From Cupriavidus taiwanensis (GTDB taxonomy: Bacteria; Pseudomonadota; Gammaproteobacteria; Burkholderiales; Burkholderiaceae), in the NCBI RefSeq assembly GCF_900249755.1, contig NZ_LT976854.1, positions 808,574 through 872,573 of the forward strand: 64,000 nt of DNA, read 5' to 3'. The position numbers and the translations under genes were made by a program. The notes beneath the pieces were generated by a model. It saw only the letters and a list, made by a program, of their open reading frames with translations. It had not been told where the DNA came from and searched no databases. Positions 36,610-45,498 of the stretch are shown here, one piece after another (within the stretch, counting starts at the first letter, position 1; each line of letters begins with the position of its first letter).

Positions 36610-37404
36610 TCAGGGCAGCGAGATGGTCAGGTGCGAATAACGCGGCCCCAGCTTGATCACTTGGGAGTAGCCTTGCAGCGTGTCGTTGGTCTGCGAGCGC
36701 AGCGTGGTCGACAGCCCCAGGAAGGCCAGCAGTGCGATCAGTGCAAAGACCGCGCCGAAGATCCACAGCGGGGTTTCGCGCTTGAGCGCGTGCGAGATCT
36801 TGTCCGGAATCGGCCATTGCGGGGCAAACGCGGCGCGCTTGCCCTTGATCGCCGAGATCTCGTCGCCCAGCCGCGCGGTCAGGTAGGCCAGTTTTTCCGG
36901 GCCTTCCAGGATGTACTTGCCGCGGAACCCCAGCAGCAGGCACATGTGGAAGACTTCCAGCGCCTGCAGGCGGGGCGCGCCGTGGGCGCGCAGTTCTTCC
37001 AGCTTGGTGAAGAAGCCTTCGCCGGCCAGTTGCTCGCCGAACAGCACCAGTTGCAGCGGACGCCGTTCCCACGTGCTGCGGATGCTGAAGTTCGACGCGA
37101 GGATGGTCTCGTCGATGGCAGCGCAGAAGGCGTACTTGGCATCGAAGATGTCTTCGGCCGCCACATTCAGCCGCTTGGCGCCGCGCTCGAAATCATCGAG
37201 AAAGTCGCGCACCTTCTGCAGGAACTCTTCGGCGCTGCCCGGCTGCTGGCCGTTGCGCAGCAGGAAGAGCATGAAGAAGCCATCGTAGAGCAGGTCGAGC
37301 AGCGTGCGCGCGTGCATGGCGCCGTCGGCGGAGCCCGCGGCGGCAGGGGAGGGCTGGCCGGCCGGCGAGCCGCCGAACAGCGAAGGCGTTGAGGTAGCGC
37401 TCAT
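36610..37404 (-). CDS. tssL: T6SS membrane-complex protein TssL (DotU/IcmH family)
   Basis: A 264-residue DotU-type protein with the cytoplasmic helical domain (DLLYDGFFMLFLLRNG, then AFCAAIDETILAS) and a single C-terminal transmembrane segment (ALIALLAFLGLSTTL) with a short periplasmic tail. It has no OmpA domain. It forms the inner-membrane complex with TssM and TssJ and docks the baseplate. Its start overlaps the tssK stop by four bases (ATGA), so it is translationally coupled. The OmpA/peptidoglycan-binding function may be supplied by the gene at 63 kb. Confidence 0.93.
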   Translation of the reverse strand: MSATSTPSLFGGSPAGQPSPAAAGSADGAMHARTLLDLLYDGFFMLFLLRNGQQPGSAEEFLQKVRDFLDDFERGAKRLNVAAEDIFDAKYAFCAAIDETILASNFSIRSTWERRPLQLVLFGEQLAGEGFFTKLEELRAHGAPRLQALEVFHMCLLLGFRGKYILEGPEKLAYLTARLGDEISAIKGKRAAFAPQWPIPDKISHALKRETPLWIFGAVFALIALLAFLGLSTTLRSQTNDTLQGYSQVIKLGPRYSHLTISLP

Positions 37405-38747
37405 GAGGTCACCGCAATCAGTTCAAGTTTGAGTTCCCGGATGCCGGCCGGGGTGTAGATGGTGATGGTCTGGGCCTGCAGCATGCGGTCATAGAGCGCG
37501 CCGCGCGCCTCGATCGCGAAATAGCACGCGCCCGGGCGCACCGGGATCGCGGGCGGTACCTGCGGGGTGTAGGTCAGCGGCACGCCCGGCATCGAGGACA
37601 GCACCAGCTTGTCGACATCGTCCGGGGCGCCGACCTTGAAGCGGCTGGGGATGGCCTCGACCAGCTCGGCCACGGGCATGTCCGCGCTGACCGACAGATA
37701 GAAGCTGGTCTTGTCGTCGATCTTGCCGGAGTCCAGGCGTCCCAGATGGAACGAGGGACGGGTCTCGTCCAGTGCGATCGAAAAGTAGCGCGTGGAGATG
37801 ACGGTATCGAGCAGGTCGCGGATGATGCTGTCCAGCCGCGCGAAGACCGGGCCCGGGCTGTCGTGGTCATAGACCGGCAGGTCGGCCAGCGTGTGGCTCT
37901 TGGAAAAGGTCATCAGCGCGCCGGCCAGGCGCAGCATTTCCTGGAACAGGCGTTCGGGATGCAGTTCGGGATGGTGGAACAGGTGCGCCAGCGCGGCGAA
38001 CGAGGCATTGGCGGTGTGCAGCAGCCAGAACGACGCGATATCGCCCGAGCGAAACTCGATGATGTTCTTGGTGGGTTCGCGATGGAAGCCGTACAGCGCA
38101 TTGACCTTGGCCTGCAGCGCATCGATCAGCCGGCGCAGGCGCAGGTACAGCACCGCCGAGGCGTTGATCGACAGGCTCGGTGCGACAAAGGTCTCGTCCA
38201 GTTCAAAGCCGCCGGTTGCGGTACGCCGGATGCGCACCACCGGCAGCGAGATGAACTGGTCGCGCGGCTCGGTCTCGGCCACCAGCCGCACGGCCTTCTT
38301 CAGGTAGGTGATGGCCGCCGGTTCCGCTTCGGTGAACAGGTCCGAGGTTTCGGTCTGCAGGCCGACATAGCGGGACGACAGCGATCCTTCGGCGTCGTCG
38401 CGGTAGTTGCCGCCGGCATCGTGCAGCGGCTGCAGGGCCAGGTAGAACGTCAGCTCCGAAGTGCCGGCGGGGATTGCATCCAGCACCACGGGCGGCGGCA
38501 GTTCGTCGGCCTGGGGCGCGGAATAGAGCTCGCCATCGGGAAAGAACAGCGACAGCTCGGTCACGCGCAGCACCCCGCTCGCGAGCGCATCCGTGTCAAA
38601 GCTGGCATTGCGCACGCCCCAGCCGTAGGGCTGGATCACTTGCGCGGTGGCGTGCAGGCGCGACTCATGGTACGCGTCCTGCCGCTGGAAATGCTGGGGC
38701 CGCAGAAACAGGCCTTCGCCCCACAGAATCTTGGCGGAATAACTCAC
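37401..38747 (-). CDS. tssK: T6SS baseplate protein TssK
   Basis: A 448-residue TssK, starting at a GTG. It has the family opening (ILWGEGLFLRPQHFQRQDAYH) and the expected length. TssK trimers connect the baseplate to the TssL/TssM membrane complex. It lies between tssJ and tssL in one leftward unit, overlapping tssL by four bases and separated from tssJ by 40 bases. Confidence 0.95.
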   Translation of the reverse strand: MSYSAKILWGEGLFLRPQHFQRQDAYHESRLHATAQVIQPYGWGVRNASFDTDALASGVLRVTELSLFFPDGELYSAPQADELPPPVVLDAIPAGTSELTFYLALQPLHDAGGNYRDDAEGSLSSRYVGLQTETSDLFTEAEPAAITYLKKAVRLVAETEPRDQFISLPVVRIRRTATGGFELDETFVAPSLSINASAVLYLRLRRLIDALQAKVNALYGFHREPTKNIIEFRSGDIASFWLLHTANASFAALAHLFHHPELHPERLFQEMLRLAGALMTFSKSHTLADLPVYDHDSPGPVFARLDSIIRDLLDTVISTRYFSIALDETRPSFHLGRLDSGKIDDKTSFYLSVSADMPVAELVEAIPSRFKVGAPDDVDKLVLSSMPGVPLTYTPQVPPAIPVRPGACYFAIEARGALYDRMLQAQTITIYTPAGIRELKLELIAVTS

Positions 38748-38787
38748 GTTTGCCTTTGTTGTCCTTGTTGGTGCCGGTTTGGCTGCG

Positions 38788-39480
38788 TCAGGTGCGGCAG
38801 CTGGCTGCGGAGACGAGGTTCAGGTTGCTGCTGGCCGCAGCCCCGGCCGGGGTGATGGCATCGCCCACGGTCAGCGTCATGGCGCAGGCGTGCAGGCCAA
38901 TGGTTACTCCCGATTTCTCGCTCCTGGCGCTGTCGAATGCAAACTTCCAGCGCTGTGGGGCAGGGCTGCGAAACAGCGCCACCACGCCGAAAGTACCTGC
39001 CTCGCGCGTGATCTTTTCCACGATTTCATAGCGCTGGCCCGGAATTAGAGTCATCTCTCTAACTTGCACGAGGTCAGCGCCCAGTGTCTTCTGTTCTCGT
39101 TGCGGGTCGATGAAGGTGTCGAACGGCGCCTGCAGGAAGCTGGTGGGATCCTTCAGTTTGTAGAGCCGGACCACGATGGCGGCCGGCCGATTATCGGCCG
39201 CAGCATTCAGGTTGGTGCCGGCATACAGCTTGAGCGGGACTTCCCGCGGCGGTTTCTGGGATTCCGGCACGTTGGACGGCTTCAGGCCAACGGCTTCCAG
39301 CGCGCCGCTGGCTGCCCCCGCCAGCAGCGTGCCGCCGACCGCGCACCCGGTCAGCGCCGCAACGCAGACAGCGGCGGCTAGGCCCGCACCCAGCCTGGCC
39401 CGCCAGGCCGCCGCCGCGCGGCGCGGGGCGTGTCCGGTCGGCTCCCTGTCCGGCCTCTGACTGAATTCAATTTGTCGCAT
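38788..39480 (-). CDS. tssJ: T6SS outer-membrane lipoprotein TssJ
   Basis: A 230-residue lipoprotein with the lipobox ALTGC after an unusually long, Arg/Ala-rich N-terminal stretch. The TssJ domain follows, with VPLKLYAGTNLNAA, the PAAIVVRLYKLKD strand and DTFIDPQREQKTLGADLVQ. It anchors the TssM periplasmic part at the outer membrane. Start choice is uncertain: ATG at 39480 or 39498, neither with a strong ribosome site. It is the first gene of the leftward tssJ-tssK-tssL-vgrG1 unit. Confidence 0.9.
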   Translation of the reverse strand: MRQIEFSQRPDREPTGHAPRRAAAAWRARLGAGLAAAVCVAALTGCAVGGTLLAGAASGALEAVGLKPSNVPESQKPPREVPLKLYAGTNLNAAADNRPAAIVVRLYKLKDPTSFLQAPFDTFIDPQREQKTLGADLVQVREMTLIPGQRYEIVEKITREAGTFGVVALFRSPAPQRWKFAFDSARSEKSGVTIGLHACAMTLTVGDAITPAGAAASSNLNLVSAASCRT

Positions 39481-39735
39481 GACAGAAGTTAGAAACATCT
39501 AATTCAGCAGTTGGGGCGTTTCCGACAAAACGGTACAGAACTACCAAAAAGTACTAATGCTGACAATATCCACCGATCTGTTGTCAGCCGTAAGCGGCAG
39601 AGTGTACTATTCCGGCCAATTCGGGTTCAACACAGTTCTGACATTATTGGCATTTGGCGCTTTTCCCGAGCGGATCTCGCCAAAGCCTGGCCCGAATCGC
39701 CCCGCCGCAATCTTGAACCTTCACAGAGACTCGCC
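39481..39735. promoter_or_regulatory. Divergent T6SS intergenic region
   Basis: These 255 bases separate the leftward tssJ unit from the rightward lipoprotein-tssB unit and must hold promoters for both. The middle is clearly AT-richer than the flanking genes. I looked for a -24/-12 (sigma-54) motif and for a good -10/-35 pair and found none I would defend. Confidence 0.45.
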
Positions 39736-40380
39736 GTGAACGACTACAAGCCCAAGTCAGGAATCCAACGCACCCTGGTGATGCTGGCCAGCACCGCCGT
39801 GCTGCTTGCCGGCTGCGCAACCTCCAGCCCGGGGCCGCAGAGCGATGAGTCGTTCAAGCAAAGCATGTCCGAGGCCGAAGCGGCACTGAGCAGCGGCCAG
39901 CGCGAGCAGGCCATCAGCCTGTTCGAGCAGATCGCGAAGAACAACCCGACCCGTGAAGAACCGTGGTCGCGCATGGCACAGATCGAGTTCGGTGCCGAAC
40001 ACTATCCGCAGGCGATCGTCGCGGCCGAAGAGGCGCTGCAGCGCGACGCCACCGATCGCAAGGCCAAGAGCGTGCTGGCGGTGAGCGGCCTGCGCGTGGC
40101 GCGCCGCTCGCTGCAGGAACTGCGCGCGGACAGCGCCCTGGCAGGCGATGTGCGTTCCGACGCCCAGTTGCTGGCGCAGATGCTGCGCGACACGCTGGGC
40201 GAGCAAGTGCTGTTCCCCCGCGAAAAGCATGCCGCACCACCGGCCAAGCCTGCGCCGCGCCGCCGTGCGGCCGCGGCCAAGCCTGCGGCCGCCGCGGCAA
40301 CCGCGGCACAGCCGGCACAGCCGGCACAGCCCGCAGCTTCGGGCGGCGGCGGCGCAGACCCCTTCGGCGCCCTGCGCTGA
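39736..40380 (+). CDS. T6SS-associated TPR lipoprotein
   Basis: A 214-residue protein, taken from the GTG at 39736; an ATG at 39781 would remove the basic residues before the hydrophobic core. The signal has a lipobox (VLLAGC). Residues about 40-130 form two to three TPR-like helical repeats (AEAALSSGQREQAISLFEQI, EEPWSRMAQIEFGAEHYPQ). The C-terminal 50 residues are Ala/Pro-rich low complexity with a Gly run. Genes like this sit directly before tssB in many Burkholderiales T6SS loci; the role may be assembly or envelope tethering. It precedes tssB by 36 bases. Confidence 0.75.
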   Translation: MNDYKPKSGIQRTLVMLASTAVLLAGCATSSPGPQSDESFKQSMSEAEAALSSGQREQAISLFEQIAKNNPTREEPWSRMAQIEFGAEHYPQAIVAAEEALQRDATDRKAKSVLAVSGLRVARRSLQELRADSALAGDVRSDAQLLAQMLRDTLGEQVLFPREKHAAPPAKPAPRRRAAAAKPAAAAATAAQPAQPAQPAASGGGGADPFGALR

Positions 40381-40416
40381 TCCTCATACCGGATTCCGCC
40401 AGATCGGAGAGTAGTG

Positions 40417-40932
40417 ATGGCCAAGAAAGAAAGTGTCCAGAAGCGCCTGCAGAAGGTGCGCCCCCCGCGCGTGCAGCTGACGTACGACGTCGAGAAGGGC
40501 GATGCCATCGAGCAGAAGGAGTTGCCTTTTGTCGTGGGCGTGGTGGCTGACCTGTCGGGCCAGTCCGAAGTGGCGCAGCCGAAGCTGCGCGACCGCAAGT
40601 TCGTCAATATCGACCGCGACAACTTCGACGACGTGATGGCCGGCATCGAGCCGCGCGCGGCGTTCCAGGTGCCGAACACGCTGTCTGAAGAAGGCGGCAA
40701 GTTTGGCGTGGACCTGAAATTCCATTCCCTCGAAGACTTCAACCCGGAAGCCGTGGTCGAGCAGATCGAGCCGCTGCGCAAGCTGCTCGAGGCCCGTTCC
40801 AAGCTGGCCGACCTGCGCAACAAGCTGGCAGGCAACGACAAGCTGGAAGACCTGCTCTCGGAAGTGCTGACCAATACCGAGTCGCTGCAGAAGCTCGGTG
40901 CCAATGCCAGGAACGGTGGCGACGATGCTTGA
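40417..40932 (+). CDS. tssB: T6SS sheath small subunit TssB
   Basis: A 171-residue TssB (VipA) with the family sequence RPPRVQLTYDVEKGDAIE, the PFVVGVVADLSG strand and the FKHSLEDF-like FHSLEDFNPEAVVEQI. TssB and TssC co-polymerise into the contractile sheath. The ATG at 40417 follows a CGGAGAG ribosome site. It overlaps tssC by eight bases, so the two subunits are translationally coupled. Confidence 0.97.
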   Translation: MAKKESVQKRLQKVRPPRVQLTYDVEKGDAIEQKELPFVVGVVADLSGQSEVAQPKLRDRKFVNIDRDNFDDVMAGIEPRAAFQVPNTLSEEGGKFGVDLKFHSLEDFNPEAVVEQIEPLRKLLEARSKLADLRNKLAGNDKLEDLLSEVLTNTESLQKLGANARNGGDDA

Positions 40933-42415
40933 TAACCAGTCCGCTGCAGTTGCCCAGCCCGGCGCGGCTGTCGGCACGTTGAACCTGCTCGATGAGATCG
41001 TCGAGCAAAGCAAGGTTGCCAAGTCGGATTCCGAGCATGCCCGCGCCAAGGACATCATCGGCGAACTGGTCAGCCAGGTGCTGGACGGCACCGTGGTGGT
41101 CTCCGACAACCTGTCGGCGACGCTGGATGCGCGCGTGGCCGAACTGGACCGCCTGATCTCGGCCCAGCTCAGCGCCGTGATGCACGCGCCTGAGTTCCAG
41201 AAGCTGGAAAGCACGTGGCGCGGCCTGTCGTACCTGGTCAAGGAAACGCAGACCGGCACGATGATCAAGATCAAGGCGCTGAACGCCACCAAGCGCGACC
41301 TGGTGCGCGACTTCAAGACCGCGATCGACTTCGACCAGAGCGCGCTGTTCAAGAAGGTCTACGAGGAAGAGTTCGGCACCTTTGGCGGGGCACCGTTCGG
41401 CGCGCTGATCGGCGACTATGAAATCACGCGCCAGCCGGAAGATGTCTATTTCATCGAGCAGATGTCGCACGTGGCTTCGGCCTCGCACGCACCCTTTATC
41501 GCGTCGGCGTCGCCCGAGCTGCTGGGCCTGGAAACCTTCGCCGATCTCGGCAAGCCGCGCGATCTGGCAAAGGTGTTCGATACCGTCGAATATGCCAAGT
41601 GGAAGTCATTCCGCGAATCCGAGGATTCGCGCTACGTCGGCCTGACCATGCCGCGCTTCCTGGGGCGCCTGCCGTACAACCCGAAGGATGGCACCACGGT
41701 CGAGGGCTTCAACTTCGTCGAGGATGTGGACGGCACCGACCATGGCAAGTACCTGTGGTGCAACGCCGCCTGGGCCTTCGGCGCGCGGCTGACCGCAGCG
41801 TTTGAAGACTTCGGCTGGTGCGCAGCCATCCGCGGCGTCGAAGGCGGCGGCCTGGTCGAGGACCTGCCGACGCATACCTTCAAGACCGACGACGGCGAGA
41901 TCGCGCTCAAGTGCCCGACCGAGATCGCCATCACCGACCGCCGCGAGAAGGAGCTGAGCGATCTTGGCTTCATCCCGCTGGTGCACTGCAAGAACTCGGA
42001 CTACGCCGCGTTCTTCGCCGCCCAGTCGGTGCAGAAGCCCAAGAAGTACAACACCGACAGCGCCAATGCCAATGCCGTGCTGTCGGCGCAGCTGCAGTAC
42101 ATCTTCTCGGTGTCGCGCGTGGCGCATTACCTCAAGGCCATGATGCGCGACAAGATCGGCAGCTTTGCTTCAGCGCAGAACGTGGAGAGCTTCCTGAACC
42201 GCTGGATCTCGCAATACGTTCTGCTGGACGACAATGCCAGCCAGGAGCAGAAGGCACAGTTCCCCTTGCGGGAAGCCTCGATCCAGGTGTCGGAGGTACC
42301 CGGCAAGCCGGGCACCTACCGCTCCGTCGCCTTCCTGCGCCCGCACTTCCAGCTTGACGAACTTTCGATCTCGCTGCGGCTGGTTGCGGATTTGCCGAAA
42401 GCGGCAAACGCCTGA
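40925..42415 (+). CDS. tssC: T6SS sheath large subunit TssC
   Basis: A 496-residue TssC (VipB). Family signatures include FQKLESTWRGLSYLV, GAPFGALIGDYEI, YVGLTMPRFLGRLPY and the conserved WCNAAWAFG segment. The long C-terminal region (SVSRVAHYLKAMMRDKIG) is recognised by ClpV-type disassembly indirectly through TssB. The start inside the tssB end gives an eight-base overlap. Length is normal. Confidence 0.97.
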   Translation: MLDNQSAAVAQPGAAVGTLNLLDEIVEQSKVAKSDSEHARAKDIIGELVSQVLDGTVVVSDNLSATLDARVAELDRLISAQLSAVMHAPEFQKLESTWRGLSYLVKETQTGTMIKIKALNATKRDLVRDFKTAIDFDQSALFKKVYEEEFGTFGGAPFGALIGDYEITRQPEDVYFIEQMSHVASASHAPFIASASPELLGLETFADLGKPRDLAKVFDTVEYAKWKSFRESEDSRYVGLTMPRFLGRLPYNPKDGTTVEGFNFVEDVDGTDHGKYLWCNAAWAFGARLTAAFEDFGWCAAIRGVEGGGLVEDLPTHTFKTDDGEIALKCPTEIAITDRREKELSDLGFIPLVHCKNSDYAAFFAAQSVQKPKKYNTDSANANAVLSAQLQYIFSVSRVAHYLKAMMRDKIGSFASAQNVESFLNRWISQYVLLDDNASQEQKAQFPLREASIQVSEVPGKPGTYRSVAFLRPHFQLDELSISLRLVADLPKAANA

Positions 42416-42509
42416 CCGCGATCCCTGCGGGGGAAAGCGGGCGCAGTACCTAGCAATGCCGGGAAACTGGCAAGAAGCCTAAATAGCGATTTTCATCGAG
42501 GGTCTTTCC

Positions 42510-43013
42510 ATGAAGGATATCTACGTCAAGTTCGGCAGCCCGGCAATCAAGGGCGAATCGCAAGACAAGGACCACAAGGACTGGATCGAGGTCAACACCT
42601 GGAAGCACAGCATCACGCAGCCGCGTTCGGCAACCGCGTCGACCGCGGGCGGCCACACCGCCGAGCGCTGCGAGCACGGCGAGATGGTGTTCACCAAGGA
42701 TCTGGACGTGGTCAGCCCGCTGCTGTACCAGCACGTCTCGGGCGGTACCACGTTCGACGAAGTCACCATCGACTTCCTGCGTGCCGACGGTGAAGGCAAG
42801 CGCGTCAAGTACCTGGAAATCAAGCTGAAGAACGCCATCCTGGGCGCGGTGTCGGCCAACGTCGTTGCCGAAGGCATCCCCAGCGACAGCTTCACGCTGA
42901 AGTACGCTGCCGTGCAGTGGAAGTACACGCAGCAGAAGATCGGCGGCAACCAGGGCGGCAATTCGCAGGGCGCGTGGAGCCTGACCAAGAACGACAAGAC
43001 CTACTCGGTCTGA
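42510..43013 (+). CDS. hcp: T6SS tube protein Hcp
   Basis: A 167-residue Hcp (TssD) that forms hexameric rings of the inner tube. Recognisable parts are MKDIYVKFGSPAIKGESQD, the WKHSITQPRS strand, and SGGTTFDEVTIDFLRADGEG. It is 94 bases after tssC and is followed by a strong hairpin, fitting higher expression than its neighbours. It has no C-terminal toxin extension. Confidence 0.96.
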   Translation: MKDIYVKFGSPAIKGESQDKDHKDWIEVNTWKHSITQPRSATASTAGGHTAERCEHGEMVFTKDLDVVSPLLYQHVSGGTTFDEVTIDFLRADGEGKRVKYLEIKLKNAILGAVSANVVAEGIPSDSFTLKYAAVQWKYTQQKIGGNQGGNSQGAWSLTKNDKTYSV

Positions 43014-43025
43014 CGTTCCAGCAGT

Positions 43026-43064
43026 CAAGCCTTGCCGCGGCAGCGTTGCCGCGGCATTTGCTTG
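43026..43064 (+). terminator. Hairpin between hcp and tssE
   Basis: TGCCGCGGCA (43033-43042) and an identical copy (43047-43056) pair across the loop GCGT. The self-complementary 10-mer makes both a direct and an inverted repeat. CAAGC (43026-43030) and GCTTG (43060-43064) extend the stem after a short mismatch. There is no T-run, so a partial terminator or RNA-stabilising element that raises hcp over downstream genes is likely. Confidence 0.5.
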
Positions 43065-43073
43065 TTCGCTCCC

Positions 43074-43547
43074 ATGAAAGGCTTTGAGCCCAGCCTGCTC
43101 GACAAGCTCTTCGACGACGAGCCGCACGCGCCGCTGCCCAGCGCGCTGCGGCAATTGTCGCTGGAGGAGCTGAAGGCGACGGTCGCCCGCGACATCGAGT
43201 CGCTGCTGAACACGCGCATCGTCCATGAGGATGCCGATTTCAACGGCTTGCCCGAATGCCGCCGCTCGCTGCTGACCTATGGGCTGAATGACTTCGCGGG
43301 GCTGAGCCTGGCCAGCTTCGATGATCGACAGTACATCTGCCAGTCGCTGCGCAATGCGATCGAGCGCCATGAGCCGCGGTTGCAGAACGTCAACGTCGCG
43401 CTGTCGGTCAACGAGCGGGCCACCAGCGTGCTGTGCTTTGGCATCAGCGCGGTACTGCTGGTGGGGCCCGCGCGCGAGCCGGTCAGCTTCGATGCCATGC
43501 TGCAGCCATCGACGCTGCAGTATTCGGTTACGCGAGGGCGTGGCTGA
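43074..43547 (+). CDS. tssE: T6SS baseplate protein TssE
   Basis: A 157-residue gp25-like baseplate wedge protein. It has the family features SLLDKLFDD near the start, then RDIESLLNTR (the conserved LLNTR motif), LTYGLNDFAG and a C-terminal IERHEPRLQNVNV strand. It nucleates sheath assembly with TssF, TssG and TssK. The start at 43074 was chosen because the sequence before it is the hairpin region. Confidence 0.94.
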   Translation: MKGFEPSLLDKLFDDEPHAPLPSALRQLSLEELKATVARDIESLLNTRIVHEDADFNGLPECRRSLLTYGLNDFAGLSLASFDDRQYICQSLRNAIERHEPRLQNVNVALSVNERATSVLCFGISAVLLVGPAREPVSFDAMLQPSTLQYSVTRGRG

Positions 43548-43650
43548 AGCGCGGCGACGGTTCGGATGACGGCCAAAAGCCGCCGCCGAAGACCGCCAGA
43601 CTTCCAAAGCGCGCCACCCGCGTCACCAGTGTCACCACCGGCCACACAGA

Positions 43651-45498
43651 ATGGAAGACTTGCTGCCATATTACGAACGCGAACTGGCCTTTCTGCGCCG
43701 GTATTCGCGCGACTTTGCCGAGCGCTATCCCAAGATCGCGGCGCGCCTGGCAATGTCGGCCGATGGCTGCGACGACCCGCACGTCGAGCGGATGATCGAA
43801 TCGTTCGCCTTCCTGTCTGCCCGCATCAGCAAGAAGCTCGACGACGAATACCCCGAATTTACCGAAGCGCTGCTGGAGGTGCTGTACCCGCACTACCTGA
43901 GCCCGTTCCCGTCCTGCTCGATCGCACATTTCGACGTGGCCGGCATGGCCGCGCAACTGAGTGCGCCGGTCAAGGTGCCGCGCGGCACGTTGCTGACGAC
44001 ACGACCGGTGCGCAAGGTGGAATGCCGTTTCCGCACCGCCTATGACGTGACCTTCCTGCCGTTGCGGGTGGCTGCGGCCGGCTTTGAACGGGCCGTGTCT
44101 GCGCCGTCGACGGTCAACCTGCCGAAAGGCGCCACCGGCGCGATCTCGATCGAGCTGGAGTACCTGGGCGAGCAGGGCGGCTTCGATGCGCTCGGCCGCC
44201 AGGCGGTGCGCGTGTACCTGGATGGCGAGCCGTCGTTTGTGGCAGCGCTGGGCGACGCGCTGTTCCTGCACGTGGCCGCTGCGTATGTGGAAGAGCGCCC
44301 GGGTGTGTGGAAGCGCCTGCAGCGCGTGCCGCTGCAGGAAGTCGGCTTTGGCGCGGACGAGGCGCTGATCGACACCCCGGCACGTTCGCATCCTGCATAC
44401 CGCCTGCTGAGCGAGCACTTCGGCTTCGCCGAGAAATTCAATTTCTTCGATATCGACCTCGACCCGGTTCAGCGGGCGCTGTTGCCCGGCGCCGCCACGC
44501 GCCGCGTGACCCTGCACCTGGTGCTGACCGATGTGCGCAGCGACAGCAACACCGCGCGCCTGCTCGAAGGGCTTGGCGCGGCGCACCTGCGCCTGCACTG
44601 CACGCCGGTGGTCAACCTGTTCCGGCAGAAGGCCGACCCGATCCGCATCGAGCATACCGCCACCGCATACCCCGTGGTGGCCGACAGCCGGCGCGCTCAT
44701 GGCTTCGAGATCTATTCGATCGACCAGGTGCAACTGGTGCGTGAAACCGCCGCCAGCCAGGACGTGGTGGAATTCCGGCCGTTCTATTCGCTGCACCACG
44801 GCGAAGATCCGGGCCGCGCCGGCCATTACTGGATTGCCCGCCGCAACGCCCTGGTAGCGGAACGCAGCCCGGGCTTCGAGACCGAGATTTCGATCGTCGA
44901 TTCCGACTTCGACCCCGCCAGCCCACGCACCGAAACACTGAGCCTCAGTGTGACCTGCACCAACCGCGACCTGCCCGCGCTGCTGGCGTTTGGCCAGCCG
45001 GATGGCGACCTGGCCATGGAGGGCAGTTCGATCGCGCGGCGCATCAGCTTCCTGCGCAAGCCCACGCCGTCGATGCGGCTGAGCAGCGGGCGCTCGTCGC
45101 AATGGCGGCTGGTTTCGCTGCTGGCGCTGAACCACCTGTCCCTCGTGCAGAACGGCCTGGCGACGCTCAAGGAGATGCTGCGCCTGCATGACCTGCCGCG
45201 CAGCGCGATTTCGGCGCGGCAGATCGAAGGCATCGTCGGCCTGGACTACAAGCCGGCCACGCAATGGCTGGCCGGCAAGCCCTTTGCCACCTTTGTGCGC
45301 GGGCTCGAGATCCAGCTGACGCTGGACGAGGATGCCTTCGTCGGCACCGGCCTGCATCGCTTTGTCCGGGTCATGGACCATTTCTTTGGCCTGTATGTCC
45401 ACATGAACAGCTTTGTGCAGCTGGTCGCGGTATCGCGCCGCGGCGGCAAGGAACTGGCAAGATGCGCACCCCGCAGCGGCGAATCGATCCTGGTGTAA
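43651..45498 (+). CDS. tssF: T6SS baseplate protein TssF
   Basis: A 615-residue TssF (VasA). It opens MEDLLPYYERELAFLRRY and contains DPHVERMIESFAFLSARI and the EFTEALLEVLYPHYLSPFPS segment that define the family. The C-terminal part has the RFVRVMDHFFGLYVHMN motif. It builds the baseplate wedge with TssG and TssE. It overlaps tssG by 37 bases. Confidence 0.95.
   Translation: MEDLLPYYERELAFLRRYSRDFAERYPKIAARLAMSADGCDDPHVERMIESFAFLSARISKKLDDEYPEFTEALLEVLYPHYLSPFPSCSIAHFDVAGMAAQLSAPVKVPRGTLLTTRPVRKVECRFRTAYDVTFLPLRVAAAGFERAVSAPSTVNLPKGATGAISIELEYLGEQGGFDALGRQAVRVYLDGEPSFVAALGDALFLHVAAAYVEERPGVWKRLQRVPLQEVGFGADEALIDTPARSHPAYRLLSEHFGFAEKFNFFDIDLDPVQRALLPGAATRRVTLHLVLTDVRSDSNTARLLEGLGAAHLRLHCTPVVNLFRQKADPIRIEHTATAYPVVADSRRAHGFEIYSIDQVQLVRETAASQDVVEFRPFYSLHHGEDPGRAGHYWIARRNALVAERSPGFETEISIVDSDFDPASPRTETLSLSVTCTNRDLPALLAFGQPDGDLAMEGSSIARRISFLRKPTPSMRLSSGRSSQWRLVSLLALNHLSLVQNGLATLKEMLRLHDLPRSAISARQIEGIVGLDYKPATQWLAGKPFATFVRGLEIQLTLDEDAFVGTGLHRFVRVMDHFFGLYVHMNSFVQLVAVSRRGGKELARCAPRSGESILV

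Noticed and set aside
39481..39735. Sigma-54 promoter candidate (TTGGCATTTGGCGC)
   Set aside because: The GG and GC elements are eight rather than ten bases apart, so it does not fit the -24/-12 consensus.
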